5,292 bases of DNA, taken from Oscillospiraceae bacterium (GTDB lineage: Bacteria > Bacillota > Clostridia > Oscillospirales > Oscillospiraceae). How positions within the stretch are numbered: position 1 is the first letter of the stretch; each line of letters begins with the position of its first letter. Under the pieces are notes generated by a model. That model did no database searches. It was given only the letters and a program-made list of their open reading frames with translations, and was not told the origin of the DNA. Shown here one piece after another: positions 1 through 4,529 of this stretch. The position numbers and the translations under genes are program-made. The DNA lies in the NCBI GenBank assembly GCA_017458025.1, contig JAFTGG010000098.1, forward strand, positions 1 to 5,292, in the 5' to 3' direction.

Positions 1-61
1 CCGACGTCCCCGCCGCGGGCGCTTCCGCAGCCTGATTCTCCTTGTCAAGTATTTCTGCCAT
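1..61 (-). CDS. Unidentified protein, N-terminal 20 codons only
   Basis: An ATG at 61-59 on the minus strand opens a frame that stays open to the window edge. The visible residues begin MAEILDKENQAAEAPAAG, a hydrophilic Ala/Glu-rich start with no signal peptide or membrane helix. An AAAGGA Shine-Dalgarno (plus 69-74) lies 7 bases upstream of the ATG, which supports this as a true start. The gene is divergent from asnA and has either a short leader, if transcribed from the extended -10 near 99-107, or a leader of about 175 bases, if transcribed from the promoter at 244-272. Too little is visible to name a family. An acidic Ala-rich N-terminus is common in many cytoplasmic proteins and I do not assign a function. 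Confidence 0.65.
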   Translation of the reverse strand, partial: MAEILDKENQAAEAPAAGTS

Positions 62-98
62 TGCGATGTCCTTTCCCTGCTGTGTCGTACGCTTGCCG

Positions 99-107
99 AG
101 TGTAGCA
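99..107 (-). promoter_or_regulatory. Candidate extended -10 promoter for the left-hand gene
   Basis: On the minus strand this reads TGCTACACT, i.e. TG-N-TACACT, an extended -10 box about 38 bases upstream of the ATG at 61. There is no good -35 at 16-18 bases; the nearest resemblance, TTGAAA at plus 127-132, is 22 bases away and too far. It would give a leader of about 30 bases. It is weaker than the minus-strand promoter at 244-272, but it lies downstream of the terminator-like hairpin and so could be the real promoter of the gene. Confidence 0.35.
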
Positions 108-196
108 CGGTTCTTGCGGAAAATCGTTTCAAATCGGTTACGATTCGGCTACAATTTTGTTACCGTTTTTCCCGTGCGTTAGACGCGCCGGATATC

Positions 197-225
197 AAAA
201 AAGTTCCGCGCCCGCGCGAACTTTT
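197..225 (-). terminator. Terminator-like hairpin in the leader of the left-hand gene
   Basis: The arms AAAAGTTC (199-206) and GAACTTTT (218-225) are perfect complements. Inside them GCG (208-210) and CGC (215-217) extend the stem past a single bulged C at 207, leaving a CCCG loop. On the minus strand the hairpin is followed by six T residues (plus 197-202), the normal form of an intrinsic terminator. On the plus strand the tail is only four T then CTC, and nothing upstream on that strand needs terminating. It starts about 12 bases after the predicted start of the minus promoter at 244-272, so it would end that transcript at about 40 nt unless bypassed. Confidence 0.55.
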
Positions 226-243
226 CTCAGCGCGGCGTCAAAT

Positions 244-272
244 AGTATAGCAAAAACGCCCTATGCTTTCAA
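244..272 (-). promoter_or_regulatory. Sigma-A type promoter, minus strand
   Basis: Reading on the minus strand, TTGAAA (plus 267-272) is followed after exactly 17 bases by TATACT (plus 244-249), close to the TTGACA/TATAAT consensus. AT-rich sequence lies upstream of the -35 and could act as an UP element. The predicted start is near plus 237. It points at the left-hand gene 175 bases away, but a terminator-like hairpin follows at once. It may therefore drive an attenuated leader or a separate short RNA. Confidence 0.6.
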
Positions 273-284
273 GGCGCATTTGTT

Positions 285-297
285 TAAGATTTTCTTA
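285..297. repeat. Small inverted repeat between divergent promoters
   Basis: TAAGA-TTT-TCTTA is a perfect 5-bp inverted repeat with a 3-base centre. It lies between the -35 of the leftward promoter (267-272) and the -35 of the asnA promoter (309-314). That is a usual place for an operator controlling one or both directions, but the arms are short and AT-rich and could arise by chance or serve as UP-element sequence. No regulator gene is visible. Confidence 0.25.
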
Positions 298-308
298 GGA
301 TTCCACCC

Positions 309-337
309 TTGCATTTGTCTACCGGCAATACTATAAT
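309..337 (+). promoter_or_regulatory. asnA promoter (sigma-A type)
   Basis: TTGCAT (309-314) and a perfect TATAAT (332-337) are separated by exactly 17 bases. The predicted start is near 344, giving asnA a leader of about 27 bases. That is too short for a T-box or other riboswitch, so any control would act at initiation. Confidence 0.8.
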
Positions 338-370
338 GAAACAGAATTTTGGTTTGGAGGAGTGAACGCC

Positions 371-1378
371 ATGAGCAAGGTCATGATTCCCGAAGGCTAT
401 CGGACGCCGCTGTCCGTCTACGAGATGCAGCGCGCCATCGAATTTATCAAGAGCAACTTCCAGACGAATCTGAGCAACGCGCTCAATCTGCGCCGCGTCT
501 CCGCGCCGCTGTTCGTCGACGAGGCGTCCGGCCTCAACGACGACTTAAACGGTGTCGAACGCCCGGTCGGCTTTGACATTCCCGACGTGGGCATAAACGC
601 GCAGGTCGTGCACTCGCTCGCAAAGTGGAAACGCCTTGCGCTCAAGCGTTATGAGTTCAACACGGGCAAGGGCCTGTTCACCGATATGAACGCCATCCGC
701 CGCGACGAGGAGGTGGACAATCTCCACTCCATCTACGTCGATCAGTGGGATTGGGAGAAGGTCATCGACAGGCAGGACCGCAATGTCGAGTACTTAAAGC
801 GCACCGTACGCGATATCGTAAACGCCGTCACCGAGACGGCGGACGCGCTGAACATCGCGTTCCCGTCCATTCGCAACAGGCTCCCCCGCGAGGTGTTCTT
901 CCTCACGACGCAGGAGCTGGAGGACAGATACCCCAGCCTCACGCCGCGCGAGCGCGAGGACGCCGTCTGCCGCGAGCACGGCGTCGTGTTCCTCATGCAG
1001 ATCGGCAAGACGCTGAAGTCCGGCATCAAGCACGACGGGCGCGCGCCGGACTACGACGATTGGGAACTCAACGGCGACATCATGTATTGGAACGACGTGC
1101 TCGGCCGCGCGTTCGAGATCAGCTCTATGGGTATCCGCGTCGATCCGGAATCGCTGGACAAGCAGTTGACGCTCGCGGGCTGCGACGGCCGCCGCGCCCT
1201 GCCGTTCCACAAGATGCTTTTGAACGGCGAGCTGCCGCTCACTATGGGCGGCGGTATCGGGCAAAGCCGCGTGTGCATGCTGCTCATCGGCACGGCGCAC
1301 ATCGGCGAGGTGCAGGTCAGCCTCTGGGACGAGGAGACGCGCAAAGCCTGCGAGGACAAGGGGATTCTGCTGCTGTAA
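371..1378 (+). CDS. asnA: Aspartate--ammonia ligase (asparagine synthetase A)
   Basis: This cytoplasmic enzyme makes L-asparagine from L-aspartate, ammonia and ATP, releasing AMP and pyrophosphate through an aspartyl-adenylate. The protein is 335 aa, near the roughly 330 aa of E. coli AsnA, and looks complete. Family blocks in order are VVHSLAKWKR (residues 79-88), the YVDQWDWE block (122-129), HDGRAPDYDDW (221-231), SSMGIRV (251-257) and the glycine-rich GGGIGQSR (293-300), the last matching motif 3 of the class II aminoacyl-tRNA synthetase fold that AsnA shares. I chose ATG 371 because GGAGG at 356-360 sits 10 bases upstream. The in-frame GTG at 362 is one base from the GGAGG and cannot use it. 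The gene has its own consensus promoter and terminator, so it is probably monocistronic. No frameshift or missing block was seen. Confidence 0.97.
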   Translation: MSKVMIPEGYRTPLSVYEMQRAIEFIKSNFQTNLSNALNLRRVSAPLFVDEASGLNDDLNGVERPVGFDIPDVGINAQVVHSLAKWKRLALKRYEFNTGKGLFTDMNAIRRDEEVDNLHSIYVDQWDWEKVIDRQDRNVEYLKRTVRDIVNAVTETADALNIAFPSIRNRLPREVFFLTTQELEDRYPSLTPREREDAVCREHGVVFLMQIGKTLKSGIKHDGRAPDYDDWELNGDIMYWNDVLGRAFEISSMGIRVDPESLDKQLTLAGCDGRRALPFHKMLLNGELPLTMGGGIGQSRVCMLLIGTAHIGEVQVSLWDEETRKACEDKGILLL

Positions 1379-1390
1379 AAACGCGCATAA

Positions 1391-1422
1391 AAAGAGGGCT
1401 GACGCGGTCAGCCCTCTTTTTT
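1391..1422. terminator. Bidirectional intrinsic terminator shared by asnA and cysE
   Basis: AAAGAGGGCTGAC (1391-1403) and GTCAGCCCTCTTT (1407-1419) form a perfect 13-bp stem with a GCG loop. On the plus strand it runs into six T (1417-1422), ending asnA 12 bases after its stop. On the minus strand it ends in five T (plus 1389-1393), ending the serine acetyltransferase transcript. The right arm overlaps the last codons and TGA stop of that gene. Confidence 0.93.
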
Positions 1423-2304
1423 GCGGTTTTTATCCCGAAAACTCATCTCCGGCTTCTTGATGCTCACCGTCGTGTCCGGCTCCACGCTGCTCGTCAGGAA
1501 CGCGTTGCCGCCGATGACCACGTTGTCGCCGATCTCCGTCGCGCCGCCGAGAAGCGTCGAGCCGGCGTAGATCGTCACGTTGTTGCCCACCTTCGGGTGG
1601 CGGCGCTCGCCGGGGACGCTGCGCATGCCCGCGGGCGAGAGCGCGCCGAGCGTCGCGCCCTGGTACATCTTCACATTGTCGCCGATGATCGTCGTCTCGC
1701 CGACGACGATGCCCGTGCCGTGGTCGATGAAGAAGTATTCGCCGATCGTCGCGCCGGGGTTGATGTCGATGCCGGTCTGCGAGTGCGCGAACTCGGTCAT
1801 GATGCGCGGAATCATCGGCACCTTCATGACGTAGAGCTCATGGGCGATGCGATAGATAAAGATCGCAAAGAAGCCAGGGTACGAGAGCACGACCTCCTCG
1901 CGGTTGTGCGCCGCGGGATCGCCGTCAAAAAACGCTTCAAGGTCCTTTTGCAGCATACGCTGGATATCCGGCAGCTTTTCCAGCAGCTCCGCCGTGATCT
2001 CTCCGGCGCGCTCCTTATTCTGCCTCGACTCCTCCATCGTCAGCGCGATCTGCGCCGACAGGTCGTCAAAGATGCGTTCGAGCAGCAGCGCGCCGTACTG
2101 CTCCGGCGGAAGCTTCAGCAGGTGCTTCTCGCCGTAATAAACAGGAAACAGCAGCCGCTGGAACGCGCGAATGATCTCAATGATCGCCTGGCGGCTCGGC
2201 AGGCGCAGCGCGTCGCCGTACATCGTGAGGTCGGAGGCGTTATACTGCTCCGCCAGCTTTGCGGCGGAGGCGCGGATAACCTCGCTTCGTTTGTTTTTTT
2301 CCAT
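1408..2304 (-). CDS. cysE: Serine O-acetyltransferase (CysE/EpsC type)
   Basis: The enzyme transfers acetyl from acetyl-CoA to L-serine, giving O-acetylserine, the committed step of cysteine synthesis in the cytoplasm. The protein is 298 aa, the long form typical of Firmicute EpsC/SatA proteins. It has an alpha-helical N-terminal half (to about 165) with a DPAA block at 129-132, then a left-handed beta-helix of hexapeptide repeats (about 177-285). Residues aligning with the catalytic set of E. coli CysE are present: Asp180 (GIDINPGA), Asp194-His195 (IDHGTGIVVGE) and His236 (ERRHPKV). ATG 2304 is preferred because GAGGGTGAG lies just upstream and the promoter at 2339-2367 starts transcription inside any longer reading frame. 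Its 3' end (residues KKEG and the stop) lies within the stem of the shared terminator. No cysteine synthase gene adjoins it. Confidence 0.95.
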   Translation of the reverse strand: MEKNKRSEVIRASAAKLAEQYNASDLTMYGDALRLPSRQAIIEIIRAFQRLLFPVYYGEKHLLKLPPEQYGALLLERIFDDLSAQIALTMEESRQNKERAGEITAELLEKLPDIQRMLQKDLEAFFDGDPAAHNREEVVLSYPGFFAIFIYRIAHELYVMKVPMIPRIMTEFAHSQTGIDINPGATIGEYFFIDHGTGIVVGETTIIGDNVKMYQGATLGALSPAGMRSVPGERRHPKVGNNVTIYAGSTLLGGATEIGDNVVIGGNAFLTSSVEPDTTVSIKKPEMSFRDKNRKKEG

Positions 2305-2338
2305 ATTCTCACCCTCGTCAGGAAGAAATTGCGATAGG

Positions 2339-2367
2339 ATTATACTGTAAGCAGACGCGAAATGCAA
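2339..2367 (-). promoter_or_regulatory. cysE promoter (sigma-A type)
   Basis: On the minus strand TTGCAT (plus 2362-2367) is followed after 17 bases by a perfect TATAAT (plus 2339-2344). Transcription should start near 2332, about 28 bases before the ATG at 2304. The leader is too short for a T-box, unlike some Firmicute cysteine genes. The position also rules out a start codon further upstream. Confidence 0.85.
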
Positions 2368-2399
2368 GCGTTTTCCCCATTCTTGTGTTACCGCTTGCA
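2363..2399. repeat. 8-bp inverted repeat spanning both divergent -35 boxes
   Basis: TGCAAGCG (2363-2370) and CGCTTGCA (2392-2399) are perfect inverted copies separated by 21 bases. Each arm overlaps most of a -35 hexamer: the leftward cysE TTGCAT and the rightward TTGCAA. Part of the symmetry follows simply from two facing TTGCA hexamers, but the extra GCG on each arm is not explained by promoter consensus. It could be a shared operator. Confidence 0.4.
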
Positions 2400-2423
2400 A
2401 ACAGCCGCCGCTTATGCTATGAT
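2395..2423 (+). promoter_or_regulatory. Promoter of the ECF S-component-like gene
   Basis: TTGCAA (2395-2400), a 17-base spacer and TATGAT (2418-2423) make a good sigma-A promoter, with the start expected near 2430. It is divergent from the cysE promoter; the two -35 boxes are 27 bases apart. It gives the gene its own short leader of about 28 bases. Confidence 0.75.
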
Positions 2424-2457
2424 ATGCGCCGAAGCCGAAAAGGAGGAATTTCCTGAT

Positions 2458-2961
2458 ATGAATACCAAAACCATTACCCGTACCGCCATTCTGATCGCGC
2501 TGCTCGTCGCGCTGCAGGCTGCGACGCGCCCGCTCGCCAATCAGTTCATCACCGGCTCCTGCGTCAATCTGGTGCTCGCCGTCGCGGCGATGCTCTGCGG
2601 CGTATGGAGCGGTCTCGTCGTTGCGGTCGTCTCCCCGTTTTTCGCCTATCTGCTCGGCATCAGCCCACAGCTATGGCTCGCGCCCGCGATCGCCTGCGGC
2701 AACGCCGCGTACGTCGCGATCATCGCGCTGCTCGGCAAAAAGCTCGGCGGGATCAAGGGCGGCGCGATCGGCGTCGCCGTAGCGGCGGTGTGCAAGTTCG
2801 TCGTGCTGTACCTCGTTGTGGTGAAGCTGTTTATCCCGATGGGCAACCTGCCCGCGCCGGTGGCGGTGCAGTTCTCGTGGCCGCAGCTGGTCACGGCGCT
2901 CATCGGCGGCTGCCTCGCGCTCGTCATCGTGCCGCAGCTCAAAAAGGCGCTGAAAGATTAG
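2458..2961 (+). CDS. Small integral membrane protein, probable ECF transporter S component
   Basis: The product has 167 residues and is almost entirely hydrophobic, with about six predicted helices near residues 9-22, 34-50, 52-67, 72-93, 101-125 and 142-160. The basic N-terminus (MNTKTITRTA), short loops and C-terminal KKALKD fit a small inner-membrane protein. Size, helix count and the N-terminal style (ITRTAILIALLVALQ) resemble substrate-binding S components of energy-coupling factor transporters, which capture a vitamin or similar molecule and dock on a shared EcfT/EcfA module. That module is not in this window, as in group II ECF systems. The substrate cannot be read from the sequence. 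ATG 2458 is chosen because AGGAGG at 2441-2446 precedes it by 11 bases; a longer open frame would begin upstream of the promoter. The stop TAG overlaps the start of the inserted element at 2961. Another small membrane family remains possible. Confidence 0.7.
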   Translation: MNTKTITRTAILIALLVALQAATRPLANQFITGSCVNLVLAVAAMLCGVWSGLVVAVVSPFFAYLLGISPQLWLAPAIACGNAAYVAIIALLGKKLGGIKGGAIGVAVAAVCKFVVLYLVVVKLFIPMGNLPAPVAVQFSWPQLVTALIGGCLALVIVPQLKKALKD

Positions 2962-3123
2962 GCCTTGTTTGAAAAATGCCGACATACTCAAACGGCGGGC
3001 CTTTTTCCGCCATGCTGCGGCAATTTTCCTTGCAATACACAGAGTATTGCCGCGTCAAATCGGCCTTGCCTGACGAAAGAATCCCTCGCCGCTGCTCACG
3101 TTGCCCATTTTTCAGACAAGGCC
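2961..3123. mobile_element. MITE-like element, 163 bp, flanked by TA duplication
   Basis: The ends are inverted copies: GGCCTTGTTTGAAAAATG (2961-2978) and, read from 3123 inward on the minus strand, GGCCTTGTCTGAAAAATG (3123-3106). They match at 17 of 18 positions, and the one difference would still pair as U-G in RNA. A TA dinucleotide flanks each end (2959-2960 and 3124-3125), the target duplication expected for IS630/Tc1-mariner type movement. The interior has no credible gene, only further hairpins: GGCGG/CCGCC (2994-3011) and GCGGCAAT/ATTGCCGC (3017-3053). It is therefore non-autonomous and would need a transposase encoded elsewhere. It lies precisely between the stop codon and the terminator of the upstream gene. 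A REP/BIME-like RNA-structured repeat is an alternative reading. Copies elsewhere in the genome cannot be checked here. Confidence 0.65.
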
Positions 3124-3135
3124 TAGTGGCGCACA

Positions 3136-3170
3136 AAAAGATCGGAAGTCCGCCGGACTTCCGATCTTTT
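3136..3170. terminator. Bidirectional intrinsic terminator, 16-bp perfect stem
   Basis: AAAAGATCGGAAGTCC (3136-3151) and GGACTTCCGATCTTTT (3155-3170) pair perfectly around a 3-base loop. The plus strand ends in four T and the minus strand in five T (plus 3135-3139). It ends the membrane-protein gene from the left and the convergent VWA gene from the right, whose stop is 45 bases away. Without the inserted element it would lie about 9 bases after the TAG stop of the membrane gene. Confidence 0.92.
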
Positions 3171-3215
3171 ATACTGAACTCATATAAAAAGTGTAGGCTT
3201 TTATCCGATATAGTA

Positions 3216-4415
3216 TTATTTGTTCACCAAAAGCTTTTTCATGGACCGCTCCAAACCGTCGACGGTCAGCGGGTACATGTCGATGAGCTTTTGGATCACG
3301 CCGTAGCTCTGTCCCCAATACGGGCCCCACGACGGCTCGCCCTCGGGATTGAGCCAGACGAGATGGCTGTACTGTTCTTTAAAAAGCTTCAGCCATTCGA
3401 TGCCGGAGCGCGCCTCCTCCCGTGTGCCGCCGTAATACCACCGTTTGCCGGTCAGCTCGTACATGTCCATCAGCGCGTCGCCGACCAAGATCACCTTGTA
3501 CTCGCTGCCGAAGTTTTTGAGCACCCACTCCGTCGGCACCGCGTGGCTGCGGTACATGCGCGGATCGGTATACACCGAGGAGTAGATGCAGTTTTGGAAG
3601 TAGTAGACGTGCAGCTCCTTGAATTGGTTCGCGCGCTCCGCCGCCTGAAAGAGCATCGAGCACAGCCGCGAATAATACTCCATCGAGCCGCCGGAGTCCA
3701 TGAGCATCAGCACCTTGACCGTGTTGCGGCGCGGGCGCTTGTATTGAATTTTCAGCGTACCCGCGTTGTCGCAGGTCTCGCGGATCGTGCCGTCCACGTC
3801 GAACTCCGTCCTGTCGCCGAGGCTCTGATCGGAATACTGCCGTAAGAGGCGGAAAGCCATCTGAAATTGCCGTATATCAAGGAGATTGTCTTTACGGAAA
3901 TCGCGAAACCTGCGCTCCCCCGCCACCTGAAACGCGCGGCGATGGCGGCTCACGCCGCCGACGCGGATTCCCTGCGGCGCGCGGCCGTTGTTGCCGAAGC
4001 CGGAGTAGCCGCCCGTGCCGATCCAATACGAGCCGCCGTTGTGTTCCTCTTTTTGTTCCCTGAGCCGCTCCTCAAACATCTTCAGGATCTCGTCGATGCT
4101 CTTTTCGTCGCAGCCCTGCGCCTGGAGAAACGCGCGGAAGTCGCCGAGCATCTGCCCGGGGTGGTCGAGCCATTCGAGCAGCTCCTCCGGCAGCTCGTCC
4201 TCAAACGGCACGCCGTCAAAGTATTCAAGGAACACCTTGTCGAACTTATCATAATCCGCCTCCGTCTTGACCAGCAACGCGCGGCAGAGGTGGTAGAAGC
4301 CCGTCAGGCTCGTGTGCTGCAGGCCGAGCGCCAGCGCCTCCATCAGCGTCAGCCACTCGTTCAGGGAGACGCCGAAGCCGTGCGCGCGCAGCAGATAAAA
4401 AAAGCCGATAAACAT
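3216..4415 (-). CDS. VWA domain protein of the COG3825 / CoxE-like family
   Basis: The product is 399 aa with no signal peptide, so it is probably cytoplasmic. The N-terminal part (about 1-125) is helical and ends in a charged stretch. A Gly-rich linker then leads to the block IRVGGVSRHRR and the following region (150-190), conserved in this family. The C-terminal von Willebrand A domain (about 230-390) carries the MIDAS-like metal-site motif DSGGSM at 240-245, VGDALM at 311-316, and a LNPEGE...WG segment near 355-368. DxGGSM in place of the classic DxSxS is usual for COG3825, so it is not a defect. Family members usually work with a MoxR-type AAA+ ATPase in metal-cofactor insertion or complex maturation, and CoxE of CO dehydrogenase clusters is the named example. 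No such ATPase is in the window, so the client is unknown. ATG 4415 is chosen for AAAGGAGG at plus 4426-4433, ten bases upstream. Confidence 0.88.
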   Translation of the reverse strand: MFIGFFYLLRAHGFGVSLNEWLTLMEALALGLQHTSLTGFYHLCRALLVKTEADYDKFDKVFLEYFDGVPFEDELPEELLEWLDHPGQMLGDFRAFLQAQGCDEKSIDEILKMFEERLREQKEEHNGGSYWIGTGGYSGFGNNGRAPQGIRVGGVSRHRRAFQVAGERRFRDFRKDNLLDIRQFQMAFRLLRQYSDQSLGDRTEFDVDGTIRETCDNAGTLKIQYKRPRRNTVKVLMLMDSGGSMEYYSRLCSMLFQAAERANQFKELHVYYFQNCIYSSVYTDPRMYRSHAVPTEWVLKNFGSEYKVILVGDALMDMYELTGKRWYYGGTREEARSGIEWLKLFKEQYSHLVWLNPEGEPSWGPYWGQSYGVIQKLIDMYPLTVDGLERSMKKLLVNK

Positions 4416-4425
4416 GGATATGGCG

Positions 4426-4433
4426 CCTCCTTT
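4426..4433 (-). promoter_or_regulatory. Shine-Dalgarno that fixes the VWA protein start
   Basis: On the minus strand this reads AAAGGAGG, a near-perfect ribosome binding site ten bases before the ATG at 4415. The open frame continues upstream to another ATG at 4481, but that codon lies inside the upstream terminator stem and has no comparable site. The 399-residue start is therefore preferred. I see no convincing promoter between 4434 and 4529. Confidence 0.8.
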
Positions 4434-4457
4434 CCGTACAGTATGGGCTGTGGCGGG

Positions 4458-4490
4458 AAAACCCGGCGTGTCGAGCAACACGTCGGGTTT
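4458..4490 (-). terminator. Intrinsic terminator after the LsrF-like gene
   Basis: AAACCCG (4459-4465) pairs with CGGGTTT (4484-4490), and CGTGT (4467-4471) with ACACG (4478-4482), around a 6-base loop with one mismatch between the two stem blocks. On the minus strand four T follow (plus 4458-4461), 40 bases beyond the stop of the LsrF-like gene. The U-tract is short, so some read-through into the VWA gene is possible. Confidence 0.65.
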
Positions 4491-4529
4491 CGGCTCGCTA
4501 TGAAAGATGCGGACCTTGCGCCCGTCGGC

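Noticed and set aside
298..310. Minus-strand sequence AAGGGTGGAATCC resembling a T-box (AAGGGTGGNACCGCG)
   Set aside because: It lies upstream of the leftward promoter and so would not be in that transcript. It also departs from the T-box after GGGTGGAA and has no specifier-loop structure or following terminator in the right order.
362..370. GTG at 362 as an alternative asnA start
   Set aside because: It lies one base after the GGAGG site, too close for initiation, whereas ATG 371 has normal spacing and fits the family length.
745..2337. A 530-codon open frame on the plus strand overlapping asnA and running antisense through cysE
   Set aside because: Its translation is Arg/Ala/His-rich, low-complexity shadow coding typical of high-GC DNA. 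It overlaps two clearly homologous genes and crosses the terminator between them.
2441..2454. Possible hairpin AGGA/TCCT hiding the Shine-Dalgarno of the membrane-protein gene
   Set aside because: Only four pairs with a 6-base loop; too weak to be a convincing translational switch.
3186..3206. Second small hairpin AAAAG/CTTTT downstream of the VWA gene
   Set aside because: A five-pair AU-rich stem is too weak to call a terminator, and the strong one at 3136-3170 follows immediately.
2976..3845. A 289-codon plus-strand open frame starting inside the MITE-like element
   Set aside because: It crosses the 16-bp-stem terminator and then runs antisense to the VWA gene with shadow-type composition. 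The portion in the element is probably a chance frame repeated wherever the element occurs.
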